Shown: positions 35,880-48,359 of the stretch, one piece after another
Numbering within the stretch: the first letter of the stretch is position 1
How the letters are laid out: the number at the start of each line of letters is the position of its first letter
DNA from: Bimastos eiseni
Taxonomy: Eukaryota > Annelida > Clitellata > Crassiclitellata > Lumbricidae
Reading direction: 5' to 3'
Assembly: GCA_959347315.1 (NCBI GenBank)
Contig: OY365809.1
Span: 41,246,790-41,310,789 of the forward strand
DNA length: 64,000 nucleotides
The notes under the pieces: generated by a model
What the model was told of the DNA's origin: nothing
Database searches by the model: none
Seen by the model: the letters and a program-made list of their open reading frames with translations, nothing else
Translations under genes and position numbers: made by a program

Positions 35880-36860
35880 TTAACCAGTTATTTAAATCTT
35901 AATGGAATGTTTCCACATTCGTAGTCGGGTTTCACAGGTATCATTCCACTTAGGCTCTTCTTGGCCACCTTCTCTCTGATGTTTACAATGCTATTGACCA
36001 TTCTCAGGTCAGTCTCTTGGCCTTGCTGGACGTCAGTGCGGTCTTGACTCTGTGGATCACGATATCCTATTGCTTCGCCTGTCAGTCTCCTTTGCGCACC
36101 TCATGCGTCATCTTTGGTCCATCTAGGTCTAGTTGGAGCCCGTCCCATTTGAATTGCCGTAGTTCTCCGTATTGGACCACTGCTCTACATCCTATATAAG
36201 CTACTTCTGAGATTGGCATGCTCCTCTCATCTTGTGGAGTTTTAAGTCAGATTTATGGGGATGGCACACAAGCCTATGTACACTGTTCTGCCTCTAAAAG
36301 CTATGGCTTCTGTTCAGATCATGCAAATAGCTATTGACTCTCAAATCCTGCATGTCAATCAATCGATTCGGGCTTAATCCCAGTAAAACAGAAATTATCT
36401 GGCTTGGGACCAGGAAACAACTGGCAAAGCTTGACCCAGGGACACTTTCTGCTGCATTCCCCAACTTTACTTTTGCCGCTTCCGCGCGAGACCTTGGCAT
36501 TATCATCGACCAAGAGCTCTCATTTGCCAAATATGTCAACCCGTGTAAGTGGTAATTGCTTCTATCAGGTACAACAATCACGAGTGAACGTCCGCTCGCT
36601 CTTTACTAGTGCTGCAGCCACTCTTACTCATGCTTAGCTCATTAATCGTCTTGAGTACTGCTCCACCAAATATGCGGGCATTTCACGAGGCAGGATTGGG
36701 CAACTGGAGCGGGTCCACCGGTCGGCGGCACGCCTGACAGGAAGCATTTCGAGGAGAGGCCATGTTTCTATCTATATGCGTGATGTGTTGCACTGGCTTC
36801 CCATCCGCATTGCATTGTATTTCGACTCGCCTCCTTGGTATGGCGCTGTCTTGTTGGAGT
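35880..36860 (+). mobile_element. CR1-like LINE, RT domain (decayed)
   Basis: Plus frames contain LLDVSAVL and LWITISYC (equivalent to the DxSAAFDxVDHxIL motif), a YGDGTQAYV motif (about 36250), FGLNPSKTEIIWLGTR, and an LEYCS / RSAARLTGS / DVLHWLPI region (about 36650-36800). This is the right order for CR1 RT palm and thumb. Frameshifts are present. Confidence 0.7.
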
Positions 36861-37194
36861 ATTAAAAAATCGACGAATATTTACTATTTATTTTCATATT
36901 ATGAAGTAGGTAAATTCATTAATAGGGTTCCAGAGCTTATTTCCCGGGGGATTCGCAGCTGGTTAAGTAAAAACAGGAATCCAGAGTCAGGAAACGCGTT
37001 CTTCGAACGGGTATCACCAAATTACCATGACGACCACCACAATTAGGCAGTGCGTCGTCAGAATAATAGACCCAGTCCCAATCTTATGGAATATCTTACC
37101 AATCGATTTAACCAACGTGTCAATTTTGCCTCCGTTTAGGAGTAAGTTAGAACCCTACCAATTGATAAATTAAAATTGTAAAGTATCGAGAATT

Positions 37195-37365
37195 TATTTA
37201 GCGCTCCTTCAAGGTATCTACTCATAGGTGCTCTCTGCGCTGGCCTAAATGATCTAAAATGCCTCGTAGTGAACGGGTAAAATACACATGTTAGCAAACT
37301 ATGCACATTAGGCTGAAAGGAGTCACCCGTGGTGGGAACGCGTACGAGCATGGAACCAACCAACT
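37195..37365 (-). mobile_element. CR1-like LINE 3' end
   Basis: The minus strand shows gagagcacctatgagtagat and then cttgaaggagcgct, a diverged CR1 tail. Confidence 0.45.
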
Positions 37366-37399
37366 GGTTCCAGTAGACAGATAACAGATGGCATGGATT

Positions 37400-38800
37400 T
37401 TCAGAGTCTCTGGATCAAATTGCGTCGATGAGTTGAGCGACAACTGTCAATGCCTATCGCGAACACGGGACGATGTCGAGGAGTAGTTCCTCACTGGTGG
37501 AAGATGGCGCGCGTCCGGATGTGTATATGTGTATACTTGTATAGTCGTTTAATGAGAAACAAACTGACAAACCGCAGTAAGTTAAATGATGGATATTCGT
37601 CGAGGAACAGGGAAGACATAGAAAAGGCATTCACTGGGTGTTGGTCGGTGGATTGAATAGCCACCCGTGACTATCGGTCGAGGTCACTCCAATGACCGCG
37701 TCGCTCGCCCTCCACCGAGAAGAAAACACTCGGCTACAGGAGGCGCACACTGTAGAATCGCTGAGACTCGACCGTGTACATCAGAAGGGATGGTCTGATG
37801 TAGTCACATGGCATGGACAGCTTGAGAACTAAATGCATCTCCAGCGTTACAAAATCCCAGGCAAAGCCTACAAATGAGTCCCGTACGCTAATCCAAAACA
37901 AGAGAACTCACACATGTTTGAAACAACTGGATAAATTCTTCATTTAGATGAAAAATTTAACATCAACGCTGCAAACCTTAACAACTAGACCTTGTCTGAT
38001 TATCTGTAGGCCGTGTAAGCTTTGATTAATTACAATTGCTGTGCTCACGGAGAGGCCATAAGGTGAATTCCTACATTAGTTGCAAAATTTTTGATAAAAT
38101 TATTGGGCGACCGTTGTTAGCGGAACGGTTCGTTCCTCGGAGGTTTCGCATTGTTCTTAGTCACTTTATTGTTATCGTAGACCGTGGTCATATGTGTCAC
38201 GTATTTTCTTTCGGTGAACAGTAATGAACTGTCGAGTGATGTTAGTTGACGACGATTTTTCAGCGTTTTGTTAAGAGCTGTTAGATGTAGGCCTAACTGG
38301 CCTAACTCTAATTTCAGTTTGTACTTAACTTGCTTCTACGCTGACTAGACAAACATTATTTGCCGTTATTAGTGCAACTGTTGTTCATCAAATACGGTGC
38401 GAAGTTGAACTGCCGAAATTGTTGCATATGTTTAGGCTTACTGATCATATCAACGCTGTTGATAGCTCTAACTTTCAACTATGAAATTTTTAATAAACGT
38501 GCATGCCAATAATTGACCAGGTCGAAACAAAAGTGCAAGTTTGGGTTTGACAGCGAGGTGAATTCGTGAAAACACGTTTTGTGTTCTCTTTTCTGAAAAT
38601 AAGGACTTATTTGTTCATTTTTATGCTTTCTGAGTTAAACGAATACCAGCTGAAAAGTAAGATACGCCGTTGAGGAGCGAATAGCTTCGAGAAACCTTCA
38701 CGAAAATGGAAATACTCATTTGAGCGGTCTTGGTTTATAATTGTTTTGCATTGGAAAAGTGGCACAAGAGAAGGAGTTACAAGAATTTCATAGGTAATAC
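37400..38800. other. Gene A intron; nothing else recognised
   Basis: No known element was identified. The stretch 38640-38804 aligns with 57535-57662 and is the conserved donor-side intron flank of the two PAN-a exons. Confidence 0.5.
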
Positions 38801-38804
38801 TCAC

Positions 38805-39038
38805 GGTCTGATGGATCGCAGCGCACAATGAATCCTGAGTCAGATTTTACTGTCAGGACAACTGGCATATCAATTTTCGTGAAATAATGACACTGTTCAG
38901 TGCTGCTCTCAAATGTATACACGGTGCAATCTTCTATCTCAATGCATTTTTGCTCGCAGTCTGTCTTTGATCCGATATTGCTATACGTAGACATGCCGTA
39001 CGAAAGACCATGATTTTCGACGAAATAAGCTCGTTTTT
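38805..39038 (-). CDS. PAN/apple-like domain exon (PAN-a type, copy 2)
   Basis: A 234-nt exon with a ttcttatag acceptor and gtgagt donor, phase 1 to phase 1, identical in length to the exon at 57663. Cysteines occur in DCEQKC, DCTVY, QCHYF and RCDPSD. About 41 of 78 residues match copy 1. Of those, about 37 use the same codon by eye, so synonymous change is low while replacement change is high. It is the last folded extracellular domain seen before the stalk and membrane exons. Confidence 0.8.
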
Positions 39039-39039
39039 C

Positions 39040-40850
39040 TATAAGAACAACAATGCAATATTTTACAAAGGATTATGCCAGGATAGATTTTTAAGTTGTG
39101 CGTGCTTTTTACAAGCCATACATGTAAAAAAACGGAGTAAAAAAACGGTATAAAAGCCGTTTTTTGAGAACAATAAAAAACTGAAAAAATCGGGGATAAC
39201 GGAAAACTAACAAATTTCTTTTTACGAGTTTTTTTACTGCATTTTAATACTGAAAATTCTGCTTTCGCAGGTCAAATATAATCAGCAAAATGTAACAACA
39301 GCTTTTCTATCAAGCACTAAGTAACACGAATCGCCTCTCGCTTCTTTTTCATTTATCTTGGTTCATCCTCTCGCTCTTCTCTTCTCTAATAAATTCTTGA
39401 TGTATTTTGGTTCTTTTTCATAAGATTTATATTGCTATCGTCTCCCGCAGGATGACCCCTGTTACGGATCGTGTAACCCGAATAAACTATCTCACGGTTA
39501 CAGAAAGTGTATTTCAAATTAGCTAAATTACTGTAATTCTGACCATCAAAGTAATATAAATCCATTCTGCACCCTATCGTACAGCCCGCCAGGCCCTTAA
39601 GCCGACCCTGCAAACATCAGACGGCGTCTGCGCCTACGACATTGACGTGTTGACAGCCATAGACCACACCTGGTCAACATTTCTGTGGATTCGCATAGAT
39701 TCTGGAAGCTATTAAGACAAAATCAATCTAAGCAAAATAACAACGGAAAAAATAAAAATAAACAAATTAACCAAAATAATAATATGACGGGGAAAACGGG
39801 CCAAAAAACGAGGAATAGATTTCTCTAAACATGAAAAAGCGAGAAACATTTTTTACATCCTTGCTACAAGCCATAGTGAACGTTTTGTAAAGCGCATTTT
39901 ACTGACAATAGATGTATATTTATAGTCAGCCAGATATAAAGAAAGCTAGAAGTAATTTGTGACGAGCCAGTTTTTCTTTTTATAGTCAGGTGTAAATGCA
40001 GGCAAATTTCACTAAATCAAAAAAGCCTAAAAATAACCCATGCATGAAAATGACACATTTTGGGCTGTAACTCTGGGTAAAGTTGGCATATTTACACGAT
40101 TTTGGTGTCCATTTCTACAATTATTGGGTCAGGCAATCGAGTGGTAATGGAATAAAATTGCTGGACCTTGTGCCTTACGAGATCGACACGGTATGAACAT
40201 AAGAAGTCGAAAATGTGTCAATGGACATGGGCCGAATCAGTAGTTAATGCATTTTGTACATGTTCATTATACCAAAACAAGGCCGTTTTAGCATTGTTGG
40301 CTAGGTAAAAACCTACAGTAAGACATACCAGAATCTGTATTGTACATAGTGCAAGAAATAAAGAAACAAATCACAAAATAGCCAAAATAGCCCACGTTTA
40401 AATGGCACATTTAATGATGTCACTCTGTGTGTAAAGTTGGCATGGCCGTACCAAGTTTAAAATTGCGCCCTGTGCTTATCATTAATCTGGCGCTCCCACA
40501 TTTTGTTGCCTATCTAAATTTCGAATATAATATAAAATTCAGTAAATAGACAGATAGTTCTTCGAAGAACTCATTTTGGATGGATAATAATAATTTGTTT
40601 AAGAAACAAAATATAATGATCTATAGATATATAATAATATTGAAGTCGGTTAATTATAGCCAAACTCAATGTTGGCCTAATTGTTGTCGAAAAAAACAGA
40701 CAACTAGGGTTGACTGATGACGTGAATTTTGAAAACATGGATGTCATAATTATTAAACCAAAGTCACCAAGCAACAAAATATAGATGAATGATTCATTAT
40801 AATATTATATAAACCTTAAATTATCATTGTCTTTTTTATTAATATTATTA
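39040..40850. other. Gene A intron; no exon assigned
   Basis: A minus-strand frame at 39410-39611, with GCTIGCRMDLYYF and FCNREIVYSG, follows a gtttgcag site. Its open frame is phase 0, not phase 1, so it does not fit gene A. Most of the rest is low-complexity AT-rich DNA. Confidence 0.35.
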
Positions 40851-40852
40851 TT

Positions 40853-41110
40853 ACGGCAGTTTTATATAGCGCATCTTCAAGGTCATCTACTCAGAAACGC
40901 TCCTAGCCCATCCTCGGTCAAGCAGCGACTAAGGCCAGATACGAAAGGGGCAGATCGGCCTATAAAACGTGAGATACAGTACATACAATGTACCACTTGA
41001 AGGCCATTTCAGGTCACCGGACCAGCCAGTGAAAAAGCACTGCTCGGAAGGATAGCAGTTCGCGCACTGGGGACAAGTAACTCCGCTTGCACCGCAGAGC
41101 GCAACGAGCC
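40853..41110 (-). mobile_element. CR1-like LINE 3' end
   Basis: The minus strand reads gggctaggagcgtttctgag, then gaagatgcgctatataaaac. Upstream lies a diverged coding end. Confidence 0.55.
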
Positions 41111-41119
41111 ACGGCGTCG

Positions 41120-41645
41120 AACAACGACAATTTTTCCTAGGATATATTGACTTCCATACCTAAGGCAACAGAGGAGTTAATTCTTTCTTGAAAAATTAAC
41201 TCCCCTATTGAATAAGGTATGGGAGTCAATTTATCCTAGGAGTAGTTCACGCCCCGGTAGTCAATTATCCTAGAAACAATTAACTCCTCTATTGCATAAG
41301 CTATGGGAGTCAGGTTATCCTAGGAAGAATTAACTCTCCTGGAGTCAATTTATCCTAGGAAGAATTAACTCCCCTATTGTATTCGGTGTATTAGTCAATT
41401 TTTCTTAGGGAGAATTAACTCTCCGGGAGTCAGTTTGTCCTAATTAGAATTAACGCCTCCATTGCATTAGATATGGGAGTCAATTTATCCTAGGAAGAAC
41501 CAACTTCCCTATTGAATTCGCTCTGGAAGTCAATTTATCCTAGGCAGCATGTCTATATCTTAGGAACAATGCACTCCACTACTCAACTGTTCCTAGGAAG
41601 AATTAACTCCACCAGTCAATATATCCTAGGATAAGTTGACCTGTC
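41120..41645. mobile_element. CCTAGG minisatellite array with inverted ends, copy 2
   Basis: About a dozen units of the 30955 family, with words such as gagtcaatttatcctaggaa and gaattaactcccctattg. The block opens with tttcctaggatatattgact and closes with agtcaatatatcctaggata, which are inverted copies of each other. It therefore looks like a small inverted-repeat element whose interior was built by amplifying sequence like its own ends. Confidence 0.65.
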
Positions 41646-41779
41646 AGTGTTTTAAAGGGAAGTGTTGTGCGCCTCACTGTCTGCGTAGATCGTGAATGGA
41701 GCTATCGTCCGTTTGTGGTAATTCTGAAATTTTAACACATTTTTACCTTATGTTGGCATCTCGATTCCCTTAGGTTTTT

Positions 41780-43260
41780 TCGCTGACACCGCGAGAATGC
41801 GGAATATGATTGCCCAGCAGATGCTGTGTAGACAATACGCGGAGGCAGTTAAGACATGGGTAAGACTTGACTTTGTATTTTCTACTCCTGTTTATCAGCC
41901 TTGTTAATTCCTTTATCCACACGTAATGCTTGTTTCCATCATTTTCTACTAGCAGAAGGACCAGAGTGTCCTCTCTTTTCGTTTATTTACAGATTCTAAT
42001 CGGGTACAAATTCTTCTCCATTCCGAACACATTCACTTAAATGGATGGATTCATATTTACAAATATGGTGATGTCGGTGACTCTAACCGGAAATTCTATT
42101 CCGTCGAACATTAACTCGTCTATAGATGTTCCTTATATTCAGTGGTTCGTTGAGTGTCTTTATCAACCGGTTATTGTGCTGATAAAATTGCCCATTCGAA
42201 TCATCGATTATCCACATTCTTTACGTTATTGACTGATCTAGGTGGTACATATTTCGGAGTTTTGAAATAACTATTTCCACGAAATGGTGGATATTTTGCG
42301 GTACCGAAGTCAGGGCCACTATTCTGCGCACTTCCCAGCATGACCCCTGCCGTGTGAAGTTTTCAATGTGGGTATGAATGTCTGCACTGTCCGCCTGTAG
42401 CATCTCCATTGGGTCAGCTGATTCTAGCAGTGGTCTGGTTTTTGTACAAAATTATGATATTATTGCATCATCTTTACCTGGCTTCTCATACTCAATCGTT
42501 AAACATTGTGAATGTTTGATGCCTTTGTATTCAACCACGTCATGTTGCGGGATCTCGATCGTGTTTTCCTCCTTGACAGACAGGAATACTTGCGGATCTT
42601 TCTCCAAAAGGTTGAATGTTTCCAGCTTCGTATGATAATCTCGTAGGCAGTTGAAGACTTGCTTAACTTCGAATTTTCGGATGGATCTACTCATGAGGGG
42701 AGGTTGCCTCAGAGGGGGAACCCTAGTTCCGGTATTTGAGTCCTTGGTTCTAGGTGCGGTCACAGGCACGGGTCTTCTTGGATCAAGCGATGGAGCTACC
42801 CATGGTGACCTTCTTGGAGTGGGTACTGGAGGTAGGGCCTTGGCTTTGGGGCGGGAGCTCTCCAATGTGGTCTTCTAACGACTGTGGCGATGGAATCTCC
42901 CTGGATGGGCGAATAGCTGCCGCTGGAGGCGGAGCTACAACCTTTGGAGGTGTTAGTGCAGCTATTCCATCTGCCTATATATGCGTTAGAGGTGAGATCA
43001 GACTCTGTCTCAATAGATTTTAAGATATCTTAGTCGTCTGGCTTCCTTTCTAAAGAAATTATGGCGTCTGGGTTGCATAGCCACTCTCTATAGTATACGA
43101 CGTCGTAACCACAACCTGGAATAAAGCAAATTTGTTGCTGACGCCTCTTCCACAGACCAAACACGATATCATTATTCTTCCTTGCGCATTCGGGCCAGGT
43201 GTCGAAAAACGATATTGTCCCATACATCTTCTAGAACATAGCGCTGTTTTACCGCACGGC
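41780..43260 (-). mobile_element. Polinton/Maverick- or adintovirus-like polymerase-region remnant (decayed)
   Basis: Minus-strand frames in this stretch, with several stops and frameshifts, resemble the region at and before the protein-primed family B polymerase in Polinton/Maverick or adintovirus-like elements. The longest piece (42452-42865) continues after one in-frame stop into 42221-42409, and a Cys/His finger-like motif lies near 41800. The element is dead and incomplete. It lies between PAN-b and PAN-a of gene A, on the same strand. Assignment rests on remembered family resemblance, so a profile search is needed. Confidence 0.45.
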
Positions 43261-43815
43261 AACCACCCACAATTATTTTTTCAACATTGACGCATGTTTT
43301 ATAGTGTTTCGCAGGAAGAAAACAGATGAGGATACACCTCATCCCTACTTCTTCTCTTCCTCCCCAACCACTATGGGTTCACCAAGACTTCTGTGGATCT
43401 GTACATTTTCAATGGAGTGCTCTAAAGACCCCATCTCCGATTGTGCAAAGCCCCCGGCCCCCATCTTCTACATTAGGCACAGCTTATTATCATTTCTAAT
43501 TTTGTGTTTGGAAACGATCTATTTACTATTAATATATGTAAATTGAATCTAGCTGGGAAAACGTAAGATTGAAATTCAGGGATTATTTTAACATGAATTT
43601 AAGGTGTCACTATGTACAAATACAATCATTCTCGTAATGTTTTCAAACTGAATTCTGCTCAAATTAGATAGATTCGGGCTAAACATTAACAGATGTGATT
43701 TAATCGGCCTCATTAGATTTCATTTAACATTTATCACTCGCTTTGATTAAATATAGCCGCGCAATAAATCATGTAGAGTGAAAGTAAATTCAATAAAAAA
43801 ATTACTCATGCTCAC

Positions 43816-44064
43816 TTCCTGGTCTCCCGGGGCAGCCGCGTGTCACGATGTAACGGTCAAAACGAACCTCAGCTTCTATGTTGCTTTCTAAGCTGGATTC
43901 TCCGCGCATCAGGCAATGATTTTCCGACGTAGCAAGGATGCTGACCATTGTACATGACCCTAGATCTATACAATAGCGAAGGCAAGCTAGAGGACTCATA
44001 TTTGGAAGGCGAACAGCTCTGTTTTCATTGACGTCACTCTCTGTCGTAATTTGAACTTCACTTC
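43816..44064 (-). CDS. PAN/apple-like domain exon (PAN-b type, copy 2)
   Basis: A 249-nt exon, phase 1 on both sides (83 codons), with a tattgcag acceptor and a gtgagc donor. Cysteines occur in LACLRYC, SCTMV, HCLMRG and RGCPG, the same framework as the exon at 63825. The sequence between framework residues is strongly diverged. The first residues after the acceptor (GSEVQITTES) are polar and suggest a short linker before the domain. It follows kringle 2 and precedes PAN-a copy 2, so the PAN-b/PAN-a pair occurs twice in gene A. Confidence 0.75.
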
Positions 44065-44869
44065 CTGCAATATAAAAATATATAACAGACCTCAAACAAC
44101 GGTTCAAAGTACGTGTATGTCAGTTATCTGTCCATTGTCTGTGAGAGTGGTGTGATTTTTAATCCTCTATAGGCTGTACTAGAAAATAAAGACACTAGGA
44201 GCAGCAGAGTTGTGCAATCGACGATGGTTATATGATTATTATGTGTAATTGCGTTATATTTAGATATAAATTTGTGGCTATTGTTCGGTACTACCTATAT
44301 TTAAATTGAAGGATAAGCTGAACAGCATTTGAATCTAGCATTTAAAACAGACGCCGTATATGGATTCTGGTTGCTGAGCAGACAACCGTTAGCTAGTCAC
44401 ATTCTTAATCGGGGTGCTAATGACTGCTTTAATGGTTTAATTGATCTGACACCCGACCGAAGCATCTGGAATAAACGATGATTGAGAAAGAGATAGACGC
44501 ATACAGTGACAGAGAGCGAGAGGCAAAGAGATGGGACAAAGACGTAGAAGAACAGACACATTAGGGAATATTATGGACAGGAGGGAGGCGAATTGTAAGA
44601 TGCGATTCCTGCATGATCCTTGGCGTTCTTGGAATGTATTAACAAACAGTGATGAAACGGTGACTGCGTAGACCGTGCGTGATATAGGTTTAGTGGTGTT
44701 CATATGCCAGCAGTACAGCGAAATCGTTATCAGAGGAACAGAGCACAGACCGGTGGATAAGCCAATTCATATGGATTTGTCAACGCAGCGACAACTTCTC
44801 GTTATTGGAGTACGCGATTGGCGCACAATTTATTTGGGCAATTAGGTTAAACTATAGCGTTATACGTAG

Positions 44870-45590
44870 CAGGACGTTTTGGCGCAGCCGTTTTGGCGCA
44901 GATATCTGATACATTGTAAATGAAATATGATGCATGATCTATGAAAGTTACTATGCTAAACTGGGAACTGGAATGAAGAAAAGGTTCATGCCTAAAAAGA
45001 AGCGGGATTGATACGAGAATTCTACTCGTCGTAGAACCCTTTTAGTGACAATCATTTCATCAATCGCACTTCCAATTAAACGGCATTATTTTTCACCAAT
45101 CCAGCATCTATTTAAGCAAGATTATTTTCATAAATCTAGCTTCTACTTAAGCCTGATTTTTCATCAATCTAGCTTCCATTTAGGCATGATCATTTTCATC
45201 AATCCCGCTTCCATTTGAGCATGATTATTTTCAACAATGCAGCTCTCATTTAAGCGTGATTATTTTCATCAGTCCAGCTTTCAATTAGCATGATTATTTT
45301 TCAACAATCTAGCATCCGTTTAAGCATGATTATTTTCATCAATCCGGCTTCCATTTAAGAATGATTCTTTTCGTCAATCCTGCTCTCAGTTTAACAGTAT
45401 TCTTATCATTGATCCAGTTTCTAGGTAAAATTGATTCTTTTAACCGATCCCTCTTCTTGTGTACTACCGACGCTCCCATGACTTAACCTGATTTGGTGGT
45501 ATTTTGCAATATAATAAATTTAAAAAATATTATAATTTACAATATTACTGTAACAGAGATCTGCGCCAAAACGTCACCTGCCGAGAATTA
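44870..45590. mobile_element. Inverted-repeat element with minisatellite core (ttttggcgcag ends)
   Basis: The left end repeats ttttggcgcag twice and continues with gatatctgatac. The right end reads gtaacagagatctgcgccaa then aacg, the inverted form. Between them lie about ten units of the gctggattgatgaaaa family (minus orientation, 45040-45430). No coding region. A truncated relative is at 58940-59185. Confidence 0.7.
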
Positions 45591-45952
45591 CATAGGTAGC
45601 TATTGAAACATTATAATGTTCTAGCAGTCAACTGTTTGCACGTTGTAGTAGAAGTTTCAGTTTGACCACTCTATGTGGGACCAGTGATCATTGGCGTCGC
45701 TATCTTCCTTTCTCCAAGCAGTGACGGAATTTTTGCCTACATAAATGAAAATTCCGCTGTGATTTAAAAGTTAATTTCTAGATGGCATCAATTAAGTGTG
45801 ATTGTAGTCTCGAACGGCATTGTCAGTGCTACACTATAAATTGAAATGAAAAGCCTATGCGAGACAATCAGAATTACATTATGAGTATGTATTGGAGTGA
45901 TAATGCGAGTTGTATCTCATAGAGCAAAATGTTTTCGTGATTGAAGACTCAC

Positions 45953-46038
45953 TGGTGCAGACGTCGCAATATTCCCACATTAAGATCGTCAAACCAGTAT
46001 AACACCATGGTGCATCGTAAACGGCCGGATCTGGATTG
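45953..46038 (-). CDS. Kringle domain, second-half exon (kringle 2b, gene A)
   Basis: An 86-nt exon, entered in phase 2 after a ctgttttcag acceptor and left in phase 1 at a gtgagt donor. It encodes NPDPAVYDAPWCYTG, then WEYCDVC, the C-terminal half of a kringle with its last three cysteines. The phase match with the exon at 51143-51290 is exact, and the two halves together give six cysteines. Polinton-like debris, a LINE tail and a minisatellite element occupy the intron between the halves. The matching exon of gene B must lie left of position 1. Confidence 0.82.
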
Positions 46039-46689
46039 CTGAAAACAGAGAGAGAGGCAGATTCTGCAATCACGTCTCTCTGGTGAAGCGCGTTTGCAAT
46101 CATATTGCCGATAATATAGTAAATTTTAAGAGCCAGCGTCAAGTTTCTAGTGATTATATATCAGTCGATGAAGCTGTGCATTACTGAGTTAAGGACTCAC
46201 TCGAGATTCTGACGAAAGAGGCGCTAAGAGAAGAAATGAACCCATAATCGACACGCGAAAAGGTCATCTATTGCAAGGACTTTCAACGAAAGTTCTTACA
46301 AGCTCGGTCTCAATGATGAAAGCTATTTCAACTAATGCACTTAAAGTTAAAATTAAGACTCAGCGATTGAATGGTTGTATAACGTTGCGAGTAACTGTAA
46401 ATTCCAGAAAACGAGAGAGTTAGAGGCCCAAAAGCAGAGGTAACAGAAAACGAAACACCAAGCAAATACCGCTGTATCATGTTTAGCGTAAGAAACGACT
46501 AGCTTCACGATGAGACGTGTAATGTTATTGAGTTTCGAGGGTGCCTGACGAATTTCTATTGAAAAGGAGCTATACAAGTTTACGATTAATAATTGCTATG
46601 TAACTAAAACATGATTAAGTAAGTTCGATAAATGAAGCACATAATATTAAAGGTAACATCTACAAATTTCAATAGAAGATGCAGATAAT

Positions 46690-47490
46690 ACAGTACTAAG
46701 CGAATTCGATAAATTTAACGAGATCAACGAAGAAGTCAGAAGTAAAGCCAAAACCAGTATAATTGATGAAACGAAACGATCGTTCCTCGGGCAAAAGAGA
46801 GAAGAAGCGACCGAATCGTTTAAAAATGTGTCTAAAAATCAAGAAAAAAATGTTTAGCGTTTTTATAAGTTTTACTTTTATACGTTTATGTTTTATGTTT
46901 TAAAAATAATCCTGCCAATTGAAAAAAGTCGTTTCTAGAAATTAAGGATCCTGTAAAACGAGACTTTATCGTCGGAAACTTTCTCAAGATGAAAGAGAAT
47001 ATAATAATCAAACAAGACTCGATATCGGAGAAATTAGAGGATGTTGGACTGCAGCGAGAATTTATAAAGGCAACCAAACCAATCATAGACTCTCAGTCTT
47101 GTATTTCAAAAGAGCTAGGCAAGAACTCTGCAGCTACTGCTGACGCACTCCGAGCGTTACCGGCTTCGTTATCGACATCGTTGAAAGCGATTCAATTCCC
47201 GCAGAATCCGTCAATGGAAGTGTTCGACGACGATTCCCGTTTCGGATATCAGTACTTTGGAATTAGGTGATATCGACAACACGATATAAGGTATAAACGA
47301 TATCAAAGCATTGAAGGAAATTATTGAATCTAAGAACGCCACCAGCCAACCCAATAATCTGAGCAAACCTAACTCGTCTATATGGCAAAAATATAGAGAC
47401 AATACAGTAATAAGGCTGAAACTAGTAGTAATCCAGTTGAGATACATGAAGCGAGTAGTAATGTAGAAGATGTGCATATTTAAAGCGATA
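46690..47490 (+). mobile_element. Polinton/Maverick-like structural-gene remnant, part 1
   Basis: Plus-strand frames, the longest at 46989-47270 with a basic, helical N-terminal part and an acidic C-terminal part, resemble a structural-region protein common in Polinton/Maverick-like elements of invertebrates. It lies in the kringle 2 intron of gene A, opposite in strand. Frameshifts and stops show decay. Confidence 0.4.
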
Positions 47491-47719
47491 TGAGATGCGA
47501 AGGTTAAAGACAACGGGAAGAGTCGTTCTCCCGCAAGATCTCAATGCATTAATGAATTTATTGCTCTATGAATGGCTAGCTTCAAAGCGGGAAATACGGG
47601 ATTAGGTAGCGAGTTGATATCTGCGATGAATAACTTTGGCAAAGGGCAATAAATGTGCTGGAGGTTAAAAATGAATGATAAATTTATAAAATGATTCTCG
47701 CAATTAAAAGAAGCTATAT

Positions 47720-47985
47720 GTAAAGGGTGACCTAACAAAAGTTCGCACGACATAAGCGCACCGACATAAGCGCGCACAACATAAACGCGCAGCGACATTA
47801 GCTCGCCGACAAAACCACGAAGCTCACACGTGTTTTAAATTATTTTATTAAGACAGGTAAACTGCTGAAATATACCTAAATGGAAGCAGGATTGATGAAA
47901 AGAAATACACCTAAATGGCGAGAGTTTGATGAAACAAAAATATCCCAATTGAAGTGGGATTGATGAAACGAAACATACCTAAAAT
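47720..47985. mobile_element. Terminal-word cluster (cgacataagcgc) plus minisatellite
   Basis: After gggtgacc come four to five repeats of the word cgacataagcgc and variants, then three gctggattgatgaaaa-family units (47880-47985). The element splits the Polinton-like remnant. A matching right end was not found, perhaps removed by the LINE at 47985. Confidence 0.55.
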
Positions 47986-48310
47986 TAAACGAGATTTCCT
48001 TGTCCCTTTTTCTCGGATCTCTACGATGCAGCACCGTGCTTTTTCGGTTTTGGGCCCAACTGCTTGGAATAGCCTCACATTGGATCTTCGAATCTTACCT
48101 AAGAACTCTCTGCCCTATTTTTTATTCCACTCTGAAATCTCTCTTATATAGCCGAGGTTGGACCGGAAGCGCCTCTGAGTAGATTTCTGCATAGGCGCAA
48201 TATTAAGTTTCATTGATTTATTGATTGATTGATTGATTGATAACTCGATTGAGGCGACCTTGTAGCGGTGTGGCCGTGTTACGGCGCCATATAAATTGTC
48301 TTTGTTATTA
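47985..48310 (+). mobile_element. CR1-like LINE 3' end followed by a short L2-like tail
   Basis: A frame with RAFSVLGPTAWNSLTLDLR leads to the tail ggaagcgcctctgagtagat and an (attg)n run ending about 48240. A second tail, tgttacggcgccatataaat with an att repeat, follows at 48255-48310. Confidence 0.7.
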
Positions 48311-48359
48311 TTATTATTAACTCGATTTTCGCGAAATTTAGAAACCGACGGCTAACGGC

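Noticed and set aside
39386..39613. Extra exon of gene A with cysteines (GCTIGCRMDLYYF)
   Set aside because: After the nearby AG site only phase 0 is open, whereas every gene A extracellular exon uses phase 1. No paralogous copy exists near 58 kb.
45000..45430. CRISPR-like pattern of short repeats with spacers
   Set aside because: Units are degenerate and spacers are related to each other. The genome is eukaryotic, with introns, SINEs and LINEs, and no cas genes are present. It is a minisatellite within an inverted-repeat element.
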